A DNA stretch of 64,000 bases from Monomorium pharaonis (taxonomy: Eukaryota > Arthropoda > Insecta > Hymenoptera > Formicidae). The position numbers and the translations under genes are program-made. Position 1 is the first letter of the stretch; each line of letters starts with the position of its first letter. The notes under the pieces were generated by a model. That model was given only the letters and a program-made list of their open reading frames with translations, was not told the DNA's origin and made no database searches. The stretch is from positions 15,798,355 through 15,862,354 of the forward strand of contig NC_050468.1 in assembly GCF_013373865.1 (NCBI RefSeq), given 5' to 3'. Shown here in pieces: positions 39,801-46,365 of the stretch.

Positions 39801-42800
39801 GTAAACATAAACATGTAGATGTAATTTTGAAATTTACAGCACAACTATTTAAACCTGTTTAAAACATTTAATATTATTTAATGACTTATGGAAAGTCTTT
39901 TAATTAGCTTGTATTGATCAATTAAAAACTATTTACAATCATAAGTAAAATTTTATGCAGATTGTATTATATTTTCTTTAGCTACTAGAAAGTGAAAAAA
40001 AATTGTTTAATGGAAATTAGGAAATAGAAGACCTAAAATGGACTTGTTAATCATCTTTTTTTATATATAAGAAATATTTTAAATAATTTTTTTTTATGCT
40101 TTTTAAAATTATAGAAGTCGAAATCTTAATAGATTGGTGAAGATACGTTCTTGAAAATATAACTGCATTCAGTTAACATAAATATAATAAATCTGAAAGG
40201 ACGAAACTAACTGTAGAGGGATAACATTTATCGCTACGACAGCATGTTCGGACTATAGATGACTTTCCAAAGGTATTTCTCGGGAGTGGAGAGTCTATCT
40301 TGCTTTTCCTTTTCCGTCCTTATTTTGATCCATTCTTTGTTCGATTCCGATCCTTTTCTGATCAAACTACTACTGAAACTACGGTGATGGTCTTACTTTA
40401 CCTTCATATTTAATGATCCATGGAGTAGAGCCAAGAACTATTCTGACATAACTTAGGCACGCTTCGATAACTTTACTTCCGTTAAGATTAGCGGCAATGC
40501 TTGCTAACGGGGTGGCCTAGTGTTCTTGCGTCTCTTTTCTTTCTGTCCGACAGTGAAGCGATCGCGTACCCGAGAGAACAACACCACGCCGGAGGGGTAT
40601 CAACCCTGATGGGCCAGGGTATTCATGATCTCTGCGATTAAGGTTCGGTGCTTTTCAGGTTTCCTGTTTATTGTCCTTTTTTCTAGCATGACTTAAACTA
40701 TTTGCATGATTTCTTTTGACTTGTATATTATATTGTATTCTATATTATATTGTAATGTTTTAATCTGTACTAAATATTGATTTTGTGACGTATTTTTAGT
40801 AGAATTGTTAATTATTAACATACAACGGCGTTTATTAGTAATTAATGAACTATTTCACTGTTGTTATGTTGATTCGATATAAATAAAGAAGTATATATAT
40901 CTTGTTTTTTATTTAAAATTATATTTTAATAAAAATTTCGTGTGAAACTGTTAAAAATTGCAATTAATATTTAATATTTAATTTCTTTTAATTAAGATAA
41001 GTTTTTTTCGGTCTGATATTATGAAGAAATTAATATTTAGTAGACTTCAATAATATAACAGCATATTAAGAGCTCAATTATCATGAAATCGTACATTCTG
41101 ATTAATTTTCAGATTAATCTAAAAAAATAATTATTATATGTATTAAAAATGAATTATTGTCTTTACCTAACAATTGAGTGCCTAAATATATTCTATGATT
41201 TTATATCTTTATCAAATCGATATGTATATAGTTGTTTCTTCTACGGAAAGCATGAGAGGATGTGTATTATGAGTTCGCGGAAAGCCAAAAGCTATTCAGA
41301 GACTTTGCTTTTGGATAACCGAATATGTTAGGTTCGCGCGCTTTAAACTTTATGCAATTTTAGTCTCCTATAATATGCATAAGTGAGGCTAAATTGCGCT
41401 CGTTTGAGAGGAGAGGAGGGGTAAGTAAAAAGTTTACTTTCTAAATGGAGCCGGGGGGCGTCTAAGTTTCTCGACTTAATAGAGACTTACGCAACGCAAG
41501 TGTCCCTTTTACATACGAACTTCCGACGTCTGGTATAAACCCACAACGCTTTTCATCTATTAGCATTTAAAGCTAACAAGTGTTCTTCCATAGTCGTATG
41601 TATGTATGGTTGTATGTATATTTATAAATATAATCTTTTGCAATTTTGATTACATTTTATCGAAATGGAAACTTCTATGGAATCCAATGACGTGCAGTCT
41701 ATCTTGTACAAGATTTCTTAAAATTGATAGCACAAGCGGAAAGAAGATTTTATATTAAAAAAACATTATATTATACATATAAATACGATTATATTATACA
41801 TATAAAAAGTATAAAAAACTTTTCTGTACGATGTTTCAGTTTCTAAAAAGTCACGATACATATATACAACAAAATAAGCAGCACTTCTAACAGTTTTTAA
41901 GATTATGAAATAAAATTTTTATAATGTAAACACATCTTGTCTTCTTAAGTATTTAAAAAATATTTTTTTTAATTTAATATTTATAATGTAATGTGATAAT
42001 GCACGTGTATCTGTGACGAAAGTTTCAAAAGTGTTTTTCTGAAAAAAGTAGTTTGTGTAAAAAAATTTTATTTTACATTTTTGGCTTATTTTTTATAAAA
42101 ACATTTTTTTCGTTTGTATAATCAATGTTGAATTTACTCACCCTAAATATCATATTTGTTGCGTTTAAATTTATTTCTCGATATAACATGTAAATTAACG
42201 AGTACTTATTTTTATCTTATTTTCCCCTTATCGTATATTAACCCATTACATTATAAATATTAAAATATTAAAAAATACTTTGGAAATATTTAAGAAAATA
42301 ACATGTGTTTACTTTTTTTATGAGAATTTATGAGAATTTTTCTATAATCTTAAAAAATAACTTAGGAGAGATATAATCCTAGATTATTTATGATTACAAT
42401 TATCTTAAAATATATTCTACAAAGGAAAGTAAGTCGGATTGATTTCTGAAGGGTTCTAGAACGTGTGGGTAGAAAAAGAATACGGTGTACGTACATTTAT
42501 AAAATCATCAAAAGAAAATAGTATTTCTACAACAAAAAGCGCTTAATATAATTTTATTTAAAGCAATTAAAATAAATAAATTTACTTTTGAAGTCATTAA
42601 GATTTTCTTACTATTACGTGAAGAACATTGATTTCTGACCTGTAAAGAGTGTCTGCTTTTGCTTGAGTATTCTGTTGCATTGATGTGACTAACACTGTGA
42701 TTTCGTAGCGAAATTATTTATGTGCCATGCTTGAATTGGCGTCGAATGATTTATCGATGTGCGATCGTTTGAGCATAAACTATGATTTTGATTACCATGC

Positions 42801-45800
42801 TAACGTCACATTGAACATAAACCACTAATCTGTATAGCTTGATATTTCATATATTATGGCTATTGGTTGAGGTGTCGCTGAAAAGAGCATTAAAATTGGA
42901 AAGTAAGAGTTATACTTAATTATAATTTTTTAATTACATTTGAAAAAGTTACGTTTGAAAAAATTATTTATTTTTGACACTAAAACGTATATAGTATTTT
43001 TCTCTTTTGATTTAAACAAGTTTCTATATTCATAAAAACTTAATATTTAATATTTAATATTTTATTACATTTATATTAGTTTTTGTGTAAAATATATATT
43101 TGATATATAATTACATTTAATATTTGTTAAAGTTAATACTTGCTAATTTATAAAATATTAAATTACAATAATTTTGATATGAAACTGAAAATACGAATAC
43201 TACATTAATAAAATTTAATAAATTTATTATAAAAATTTAATACGTACACGATGTTTATTTGCAAACACTTAAAAAATGTAAATACTAATATTTTTCTGAG
43301 ATTTTGGTATAATCTCGTTTTTGTTTGCACAGTACATCACAACTTTCAATGATTAATTGTCATGCCAATCTGGCAATCTTTATTACAATATAAATAGTAA
43401 TAATATTTAATATCGTATTATACATAATTGCATTTATATATATAATGGAATACTCGTTGTCATTACAAATTCGCGCAAAAGCTGGGAAAGATATTTGGTC
43501 GCAGCGAAATCAGTTTACATTCCATTAACAACGTGTTAACTGCGTAGGTTGCTTGCGTTCACATGTGCGCCACATGTAACAACAAATAATCAGCCCGGAC
43601 TTCATGTTTGTAAAGTCGCCAGAGCACGAGCGATTTAACTTAACCAGATTAAATTGAAACGCCATACGGCACGAAACTCTATCGATTCGTAACGACGAAC
43701 AACAGGAAAAAGGAGACAGAGTTATTACTTCGTTTATGTATGTTCATCTTTATGGAGTAATGAAAATTTAAGACGGCTAATTAACAGTTTGAAAGTAATT
43801 GAAGATAAAAATGTCATATTTGATTATTATATCATATGAATTTTAGTAATATATACGGAGATTATTGTTTCCGATGATTAAGAAATGTATATGAGAATTT
43901 TTATCGTGATACTTACATTTTACAATCTGTATCTAATCTTGTGAGGAATTATTAATTTTCAAGTGTTGCTATTAAATTTGTTATAATTTTTTTTTCTTTA
44001 ATTGGCTATTTTTAATTATGACAATATATTATAGATATTTGGATTTAAAGTGTCATTAGTTCTTGCGATAAAAACGAGAATTAAGTATGGATTTATTCTC
44101 TGGTTCATTTGCCTTCTCTAGCGGTTCCATAAGTATAAATGCGTTTGTTGCGAGAATAACGAGAAGGGTCAAAGGAATAGCGGATAATTACCGAAGAAAG
44201 AAAATATACATATATTGTTTCCAGTATGTTGTCGTATTGAGAGAACCTTTGTTACACAATACTAGATCAAAGAAGCTAGTATTATCGATATCGAGGATAC
44301 TCGATGATAGCACTATTATCTTTGAATAGGTACTTCGAAGCACGTTTGTTGTGGTTGTCCGCGTTATCGATTCTATGTTTGCAAACCGTAATGAAACTGT
44401 AATTACCGCGGGCAATACGCTAATTTATCATCGACTTTAATAAGCAGAATTAATTGTAGTGAGTATTGAGTGTGAAATAATTGAAATTGTTGATTTTTTT
44501 ATATATTTTTTAATGTCCACACATTTTTAATTATTTAATTTAACAATACTTAAAAAAATAAAATTAAGTTAAAAAATTTTATAGAAAATTATTACTGTTA
44601 ATTTCAAATTAAATTAAGAGAATGAGTTTATTTTTTTATGATATAACGTTGTAGAAACTTAAATTTGACGAGAATAAACAAACTATATAACTATTCTATT
44701 TTCTTATCTGAGCTTCTGTGGAATTTTAATGACCAAAGTATTTTCGAAAATTTACACTTCTTTTGTTAAATTTTTTTGCATTATAACATGATATTTATCT
44801 CCATAAAATTTTTCAAGAAATATACTTAGTTTTATCCAATTTTCGCTTTTGATTTTAAGAATAAAATTGTACACATTGCATCTCCATATCGTTATGGGAT
44901 TGTCCATTGAAGGGAAATTTCGGACCGATTGCAGTAATTTCCTAAATCCACCAACAACCATCGGCTTTCGTAGCTGTATTCCGAACGGTTTGTTTGCTAT
45001 CGGACATATCGGCAAACCATCACGTCGACTAATCTCCACACAAAGCGGCAAATTAACTCCCAGTTAATTATTTACGTGATCGAAATAGTGCGACATGTGT
45101 AACACAATTCCGATACACACACACACACACACATTCACATTGATACTGTTATTAATATATATATATATATATATATATCTTACCTGATAATGTCAGTATT
45201 TCTATTGATACATGAAACAGTAAAACTGGCAATGACATGGTTTAATTATTAATTGTCAGTTTTCCTTTAATTGTTAATTTTCCTTCTGTGAATTGAGTCC
45301 TATTGGTCAGAAAGTTTGCTGAATGTGAAATTACTTAACGACAAATCTTCCTGCAACAATCGTTGTAATTGTTGATGGCAAAATAATCAAAGTTTAAAAA
45401 TCTCGATGCGACTCTAAAGATTATCTAAATTTTTGGCAGATGGTTGTGCTCAATGCTTTGATAGCTTATTAATAAAATTCATTGAGCTTAATATGATTTT
45501 ACATTGAACTAAAAAGGACTGTTAGAATAAAAAACATTAATTCAATATTACGTATGAACATAAATATGATAACAAAACATCTCTCGATTAAACTTTATTG
45601 CTATTATAATGCAGTTTCTTCTTTACTTTCACACAGCATGTTCTTTGGAATGTCTCAACAACACGAATTATAATTTTCTCACTCTTGCTGTCTTTTATAT
45701 TATTTAAGTATATAAGAATATATTATTTAAAAAATATATCTCACTGGGAAACTTAAGAAATTTGTTTTTTTGTGTATTCGTTAATTTATATTAAATCTAT

Positions 45801-46365
45801 AAATTTTATAAGTTATGTCGAAAATATTCATTAAAGTAAAAACGTAAATATATGTGCAGTAACTTATTAAATTAATTTGTGATATAATGTATTAATTTTT
45901 CATTAACTTTTTAATAGAAAAAAGTTCTAATATATGCGATTATGAAATTTTAATGAAAAATATCAATATTAATAAGTACAATAACAATTTTAAATACTTA
46001 AGTAACTTTTGCATTTATTTTAAAATTTGGCGTAAGAAATTTTGGCTCTTTTTTAATGAATTAACAAAACATAATTTAATTGACATTTTTTATACGCAAA
46101 AAAATATTGTAAACTTATTAAACTTATTATTGTAAACTTATATAACTATTGCGTGAGAAAAGCAAACAAAGCATGAATTTTGGTGTGAGTGATTTAAAAA
46201 GCATTATGCTTTTCATCACATTTACTTATGATCAAGAAAAGAATATTAGCGCAAATTTATTATCATCACATTATGTTGTGCTTTTTTTTAGTGCGTAGAA
46301 CCTTAAAGAACGGTCTCTCGGAAGAAGAGAAGAAACACATCGCCGCCTACATCAAGGGCTACTGA
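178..46365 (+). CDS. Fhod: FHOD-family formin (Fhod/FHOS), 3' 17 coding exons, N-terminus missing
   Basis: Spliced gene, partial at its 5' end. Seventeen exons (178-236, 9563-9630, 13174-13279, 18590-19100, 19306-19568, 20099-20230, 20601-20937, 22359-22992, 27342-27500, 27985-28167, 29367-29486, 29942-30076, 30569-30711, 31350-31617, 31940-32063, 37295-37465, 46292-46365) join in phase into 1161 residues and a TGA. Visible layout: end of the GTPase-binding region and DID (about 1-247), Ser-rich/basic/acidic linker (248-575), FH1 with three polyproline runs (about 580-617), FH2 (about 645-1030), DAD (about 1125-1161). The match to FHOD formins is close over the DID and FH2, for example LRTQLSVRV, GRELRRALFSLKQIFQ, CAERIIVLGIVHRRIINR and NHRERNKTRGKMIT. 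The family nucleates and bundles actin in stress fibres, muscle and tracheal cuticle patterning, and is autoinhibited by DID-DAD contact. By comparison with vertebrate FHOD1, roughly 90 N-terminal residues lie upstream of the window. Confidence 0.97.
384..413 (+). repeat. Diverged direct repeat, copy 1
   Basis: ACTTGTTTCGGTTCACCGAC with the following AACGGCGACC recurs at 1761-1790 with 4 differences in 30. In both places it is followed by a looser match (a CTAACTG or TAACTGAC stretch, then AATCAATG-like bases). Copy 2 abuts the hairpin at 1675-1765. The origin is unknown; a dispersed repeat is likely. Confidence 0.55.
1675..1765 (+). repeat. Long imperfect hairpin
   Basis: The arm starting CAAGTAACCTCATAACTAGA at 1675 is the reverse complement, with a few differences, of the arm ending TCTAGTTGTGAGGTTACTTG at 1765. 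The arms are roughly 40 bp around a short AT loop. This is foldback-element geometry. Copy 2 of the 30-nt direct repeat begins inside the right arm. Confidence 0.7.
1761..1790 (+). repeat. Diverged direct repeat, copy 2
   Basis: Partner of 384-413, reading ACTTGTTTCGGTTCATCAAC followed by AATAGCGACC. It starts in the outer end of the hairpin's right arm. Confidence 0.55.
7455..7515 (+). repeat. (TC)n microsatellite
   Basis: About 60 bp of TC repeats with single interruptions, in a GC-richer island. It produces the Leu/Ser- and Arg/Glu-rich open frames seen on both strands at 7372-7766, which are not genes. Confidence 0.95.
8280..8800 (+). promoter_or_regulatory. GC-richer intronic island, candidate conserved element
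   Basis: A non-repetitive island in AT-rich intron. It mixes moderate GC content with homeodomain-type cores (for example TTCAATTATTAG, ACTTAATTG, GTTTAATTG) and shows no splice-flanked coding frame. Enhancer function is inference from composition only. Confidence 0.3.
9563..9630 (+). CDS. Fhod: Fhod exon b: DID
   Basis: Acceptor TCTGTTGCAG, donor CAG|GTGGGT. It completes the split Glu codon and adds 22 residues, KLLNSEGRELRRALF followed by SLKQIFQ, ending in phase 0. The GRELRRALFSLKQIFQ core is nearly invariant in FHOD formins, so the exon is secure despite being only 68 bp between introns of 9.3 and 3.5 kb. Confidence 0.96.
10845..10890 (+). repeat. Perfect short hairpin
   Basis: TTTATGTTCTTTTAGTGC at 10845-10862 is exactly the reverse complement of 10873-10890. 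The 10-nt spacer can pair further, leaving almost no loop. That is too tight for a normal pre-miRNA, so a small foldback relic is more likely. Confidence 0.75.
11880..12650 (+). promoter_or_regulatory. GC-richer intronic island
   Basis: About 770 bp of clearly higher GC content than the flanking intron, non-repetitive. The part from 12400 to 12600 includes AGCGCCGGCGTCGCGGCGCC. No splice-consistent exon in Fhod phase was found. Candidate enhancer or internal promoter (inference). Confidence 0.3.
13174..13279 (+). CDS. Fhod: Fhod exon c: DID
   Basis: Acceptor TTTTCCAG, donor CGAG|GTGAGT. Encodes EDKDLVHEFVQNDGLACLIK and then VSSEADQNYQNYILR, with a split Ala codon to the next exon. This is the armadillo-like DID of FHOD proteins, where human FHOD1 reads EDKDLVPEFV and NYQSYILRALGQ. 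Confidence 0.96.
14030..14660 (+). promoter_or_regulatory. GC-richer intronic island
   Basis: Non-repetitive 600-bp island in AT-rich intron. It includes the short palindrome AAACCGCCGGTTT near 14545, similar to joined Grainyhead-type half sites. No coding support. Regulatory role inferred. Confidence 0.3.
15912..16053 (+). mobile_element. MITE-like foldback, about 142 bp
   Basis: The left end AAGCTTGTATCAGACTAGAG is matched in inverted form by the right end CTCTAGGCTGATATGGCTT. The similarity continues inward through ATTGAATT-type sequence. The size and ends suit a non-autonomous DNA transposon. The superfamily is not clear because no definite target duplication can be read. Confidence 0.6.
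16052..16135 (+). repeat. Small inverted repeat next to the MITE-like element
   Basis: TTTAAGATTGTCTTAAGTTT at 16052-16071 is the reverse complement, with one difference, of 16116-16135. Each arm also contains an internal palindrome. The element lies between, and slightly overlaps, the 142-bp foldback and the larger inverted repeat. Confidence 0.6.
16127..16825 (+). repeat. Large inverted repeat, arms about 180 bp
   Basis: The left arm (16127-16390) and right arm (16649-16825) are near-identical reverse complements, about 260 bp apart. Inner ends are CTTGGCGCCGCTAAACCGAA and its inverse. The left arm carries about 67 bp not in the right arm (about 16160-16226, GC-rich) and an extra 18-bp ACAAATAAATATT-type unit. 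Open frames here are by-products. Probably a foldback transposon relic; no transposase is visible. Confidence 0.7.
17540..18230 (+). promoter_or_regulatory. GC-richer island upstream of exon d
   Basis: Non-repetitive island ending about 350 bp before exon d. It has no recognisable protein in any frame. It could hold an internal promoter for a short Fhod isoform or an enhancer; the sequence alone does not decide. Confidence 0.3.
18590..19100 (+). CDS. Fhod: Fhod exon d: bulk of the DID
   Basis: Longest exon of the DID (511 bp) after acceptor CATGCAG. Starts ALGQVMLYVDGMNGVMEHGQ and continues through WLYTLIASRFRLVVKTALKL, DAADTELLIYATTLINKCLN, PDQDTYYDQVDCLEEQGMEG and LHHEDGDR. The open frame extends upstream to 18433, but that part is intronic because the phase and homology begin at 18590. 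The donor is AAG|GCAAGT, a GC donor. Joining at 19100 to 19306 gives DNIRKTLRNRKS in frame, whereas reading on gives an unrelated tail and a stop. Confidence 0.96.
19101..19305 (+). other. GC-AG intron of Fhod
   Basis: Donor AAG|GCAAGT and acceptor TTGTGTAG, 205 bp. No GT donor restores the frame near 19100, while GC at 19101 with the ideal AG|GCAAGT context gives DNIRKTLRNRKS. GC-AG introns are a known minority class spliced by the U2 spliceosome and are often alternatively spliced. Confidence 0.85.
19306..19568 (+). CDS. Fhod: Fhod exon e: Ser-rich basic/acidic linker
   Basis: Acceptor TTGTGTAG, donor AAAG|GTAATC. Encodes KTLRNRKSLVDSHERRKSRR, then HSTGNSPLSMSLNARLSPRL and an acidic-Ser run (LPDDDDESSSSQSSQ), ending YKENK plus a split codon. 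The segment is likely disordered. The RRKS, RRHS and RNRKS motifs would suit basophilic kinases (inference). Confidence 0.93.
19569..20098 (+). other. Fhod intron e-f
   Basis: 530 bp, AT-rich. Ends in the tandem acceptor CAGTAG (20096-20101). Nothing else recognised. Confidence 0.85.
20099..20230 (+). CDS. Fhod: Fhod exon f: arginine/glutamate-rich helical segment
   Basis: Encodes (V)DVGVTPALRRRRERAERQR, then SFIREQQEVTANLRASLGHT, followed by DDQE and a split Ser codon at donor GAAA|GTGAGT. The acceptor is a tandem TTTCAGTAG. The CAG choice starts the exon at 20099 and the TAG choice at 20102; both keep the frame. The segment looks like a short charged helix between the DID and FH1. Confidence 0.9.
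20231..20600 (+). other. Fhod intron f-g
   Basis: 370 bp, AT-rich, GTGAGT donor and AAAG acceptor. Nothing else recognised. Confidence 0.85.
20601..20937 (+). CDS. Fhod: Fhod exon g: linker before FH1
   Basis: Acceptor GCTATTAAAG, donor CCAG|GTAATT. Encodes SQFATNSLRYTNGTSYERNA, ..., SRKDLTPLMNAANKLDSEEK, KPWYGKSPNEGVEYNESN, an acidic ADEDEDRR and then VVLQLKREGTVKDLTQKLAA, ending EEKVS with a split Arg codon. The base composition is clearly richer in GC than the flanking introns. The VLQLKREGTVKDLTQKLA segment could form a short amphipathic helix. Confidence 0.94.
20938..22358 (+). other. Fhod intron g-h
   Basis: 1.4 kb, AT-rich, with a CT tract at 21091-21135. No further exon is needed, since exons g and h join in frame. 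Confidence 0.8.
21091..21135 (+). repeat. (CT)n microsatellite
   Basis: About 45 bp of TC repeats following a T-rich stretch. Confidence 0.95.
22359..22992 (+). CDS. Fhod: Fhod exon h: FH1 and start of FH2
   Basis: Acceptor ATGTTTAG, donor CAAG|GTGAGT. Starts RIGDMSGLISKAKEGLAKSK, then LHWEELVKKLKRPLALCDLD and FTDLNSEDEIDVLG. The FH1 follows, with VPPPPPPMAP, APPPPPLGARLPPPLPQ and GPPPPFG, able to bind profilin-actin and SH3/WW partners. The FH2 lasso and knob begin at SLLAKKSKKTVKLFWKEVRD and run to LEHLFESRAKDLITK. The open frame reaches back to 22201, but this upstream part has no homology and lies in the intron. Confidence 0.97.
23322..23353 (+). repeat. (GA)n microsatellite
   Basis: 32 bp of GA repeats after an A-rich stretch. 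Confidence 0.95.
23552..23587 (+). repeat. Degenerate hexamer tandem repeat
   Basis: Six units of CTATAC/TTATAC/CTATAT type in a row. Confidence 0.8.
24029..24077 (+). repeat. (GT)n microsatellite
   Basis: 49 bp of uninterrupted GT repeats. Confidence 0.97.
25516..25705 (+). mobile_element. 190-bp MITE, TA target site, Tc1/mariner-like
   Basis: Begins CACTGAAAAAAAAATG and ends CTCTTTTTTTCAGTG, with TA directly outside each end (25514-25515 and 25706-25707). The subterminal GAATTAACTGGAA and AACTAAC(A/G)GTTC sequences are also inverted at the other end, so nearly the whole element folds back. TA duplications and CA..TG ends suit a non-autonomous Tc1/mariner-type element. No transposase is present. 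Confidence 0.8.
27342..27500 (+). CDS. Fhod: Fhod exon i: FH2
   Basis: Acceptor TTTATAAACAG, donor GAG|GTGAGA, phase 0 at both ends, 53 residues. Encodes KQQEMNKNKEIIVLNHKRSN, then AINIGMTKLPPPRSIKTAIL and KMDATIMNREGIE. The KRSNAINIGMTKLPPPR block is the formin knob signature (KRSQNIGI-type) in its FHOD form. Confidence 0.97.
27501..27984 (+). other. Fhod intron i-j
   Basis: 484 bp, AT-rich, pyrimidine-rich before the acceptor. Nothing else recognised. Confidence 0.85.
27985..28167 (+). CDS. Fhod: Fhod exon j: FH2
   Basis: Acceptor CTCCCAACAG, donor AAA|GTAAGT, phase 0 at both ends, 61 residues. Encodes KLLTMLPTKEEKSRIQEAQA, then PDLPLGSAEQFLLTLTSISE and LPARLKLWAFKLDFENSEK. This is the helical core of FH2 (LP..EE, LG.AEQFL and LP.RL pattern). 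Confidence 0.97.
28168..29366 (+). other. Fhod intron j-k
   Basis: 1.2 kb. A GC-richer patch at 28660-28870 and a short degenerate tandem of ATGCTGGAAAT-type units at about 28941-28990 are the only features noted. Confidence 0.8.
29367..29486 (+). CDS. Fhod: Fhod exon k: FH2
   Basis: Acceptor GACTTTTAG, donor GAG|GTAGGC, 40 residues in phase 0. Encodes EIADPLMDLKQGMETLRVNK, then TFRGILSTLLSIGIFLNGNE. This contains the FH2 GN-F/Y-L/M-N motif, here GIFLNG rather than the GNFLNG of vertebrate FHOD1. Confidence 0.96.
29487..29941 (+). other. Fhod intron k-l
   Basis: 455 bp. No supported feature. An open frame running into exon l from 29762 is intronic read-through. Confidence 0.85.
29942..30076 (+). 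CDS. Fhod: Fhod exon l: FH2
   Basis: Acceptor TTCTTTTTCAG, donor GAG|GTGAGA, 45 residues in phase 0. Encodes VKGFQLEYLVKVPEVKDTVH, then KHSLLHHLCHMVMEKFPDST and DLYSE. The YL.KVPEVKDTVHK.SLLHH segment is almost unchanged from vertebrate FHOD proteins. Confidence 0.97.
30077..30568 (+). other. Fhod intron l-m
   Basis: 492 bp, AT-rich, nothing recognised. Confidence 0.85.
30569..30711 (+). CDS. Fhod: Fhod exon m: FH2
   Basis: Acceptor TGCTTTCAG, donor TCAA|GTAAGT with a split Lys codon. Encodes IGAVTRASKIDFDELAANIA, then KLESECKASWDHLKLIAKHD and GSTMMKV. The ITR.SK.DFD and CKASWDHLK.IAKH blocks fit FHOD. A CT microsatellite starts 52 bp downstream in the next intron. Confidence 0.96.
30712..31349 (+). 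other. Fhod intron m-n
   Basis: 638 bp with a CT tract at 30763-30816. The Ser/Leu-rich and Arg/Glu-rich frames over the tract are artefacts. Confidence 0.85.
30763..30816 (+). repeat. (TC)n microsatellite
   Basis: About 54 bp of TC repeats shortly after the exon m donor. Confidence 0.95.
31350..31617 (+). CDS. Fhod: Fhod exon n: FH2 post domain
   Basis: Acceptor TTATGGCAG, donor GAG|GTAAGC. Encodes MSDFLADCAERIIVLGIVHR, then RIINRFRKFILWLGIPLHRV, FCRIVSEFALEYRTTRERVI and QQLEKKANHRERNKTRGKMI ending TE. This completes the FH2 (post region and C-terminal basic helix). The EFALEYRTTRERV and NHRERNKTRGKMI blocks are FHOD diagnostics. Confidence 0.97.
31618..31939 (+). other. Fhod intron n-o
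   Basis: 322 bp, AT-rich, nothing recognised. Confidence 0.85.
31940..32063 (+). CDS. Fhod: Fhod exon o: tail between FH2 and DAD
   Basis: Acceptor CTTATTACAG, donor GACG|GTAAGT. Encodes VGKFRTKEDRADAELRQLLG, then SDISDVESIHGTLPWRRQKK and D, with a split Gly codon. It starts straight after the GKMITE boundary, as in other FHOD proteins. The DAELRQLL stretch may be helical; the rest is charged and likely flexible. Confidence 0.93.
32305..32343 (+). repeat. (ATAAT)n pentamer repeat
   Basis: About eight ATAAT units in a row. Confidence 0.93.
32787..33565 (+). mobile_element. Non-autonomous piggyBac-like relic, 779 bp
   Basis: TTAA lies immediately outside both ends (32783-32786 and 33566-33569). 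The left end is CTCTTTCAGGAGC and the right end GCCCCTAAAAGGG, so the termini are inverted copies of a CYCTTTYAGGRGC sequence. TTAA duplication and CCCTTT-type ends are the piggyBac hallmark. The inside is AT-rich with short phrases such as AAAATGACGAATCCAATATG and no transposase frame, so it is a deletion derivative or MITE. Confidence 0.65.
34200..35060 (+). promoter_or_regulatory. GC-richer intronic island
   Basis: About 860 bp of elevated GC content with no repeat structure and no exon in Fhod phase. Candidate conserved or regulatory DNA (composition only). Confidence 0.3.
35640..36110 (+). promoter_or_regulatory. GC-richer intronic island
   Basis: About 470 bp of elevated GC content, with an AGCTGGATATGACGGCTCTC then CAGCTCAACAGCTGGG stretch carrying several CAGCTG/CAGCTC E-box-like words near 35970-36010. 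No coding support. Confidence 0.3.
37295..37465 (+). CDS. Fhod: Fhod exon p: DAD, first part
   Basis: Acceptor TATGTTTTAG. Encodes RIIPLGPVLRDESTNGNLAD, then GVDELLESLVKTATKTPATR and TTPRERKRTRHAD. VDELLESLVKTAT matches the amphipathic DAD helix (EIMDRLVKSAT type), and RERKRTR the following basic stretch. Two GTAAGT donors lie 9 nt apart: 37457 (exon end 37456) and 37466 (exon end 37465). The second adds RKS and gives RKSLRRTLK, the form known in vertebrate FHOD1/3, so it is taken as the main end. Joining to the last exon gives Leu either way. Confidence 0.92.
37457..37471 (+). promoter_or_regulatory. Fhod: Tandem GTAAGT splice donors of exon p
   Basis: GTAAGT occurs at 37457-37462 and again at 37466-37471. 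Both donors leave the same phase, so isoforms differ by exactly three residues (Arg-Lys-Ser) in the DAD. Confidence 0.75.
40554..40609 (+). CDS. Candidate alternative last Fhod exon
   Basis: Preceded by a strong pyrimidine tract and acceptor (TCTTTTCTTTCTGTCCGACAG). In the phase left by exon p (or exon o) it reads KRSRTRENNTTPEGYQP, then TGA. Spliced after exon p it would give a basic tail, ...RKSLKRSRTREN, in place of the RRTLKNGL tail. It lies in a GC-richer patch. I do not recall this tail from other FHOD proteins, so it stays a hypothesis. Confidence 0.3.
45114..45178 (+). repeat. (AC)n and (TA)n microsatellites
   Basis: An AC tract at 45114-45133 and a TA tract at 45155-45178, separated by about 20 bp. 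Confidence 0.93.
46292..46365 (+). CDS. Fhod: Fhod exon q: DAD end and stop codon
   Basis: Acceptor is a T-rich tract ending TTTTTTTTAG after an 8.8 kb intron. The split Leu codon is followed by RRTLKNGLSEEEKKHIAAYI, KGY and TGA at 46363-46365. The RRTLK(S/N)GL core is the conserved basic DAD segment. The end differs from vertebrates, which continue with a GDDLVQALGL-type tail. Confidence 0.95.

Larger units (their letters stand above)
37472..46291 (+). other. Fhod intron p-q (8.8 kb)
   Basis: AT-rich with GC-richer patches at 38190-38440, 39050-39370, 40200-40680, 41330-41560, 43480-43740 and 44880-45060. It contains a CA tract (45114-45133), a TA tract (45155-45178) and a candidate alternative last exon (40554-40609). 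Confidence 0.8.

Noticed and set aside
44752..45051. 99-codon minus-strand frame
   Set aside because: Looks locally protein-like, but no family recognised, no splice context, and an equally long frame exists on the other strand.
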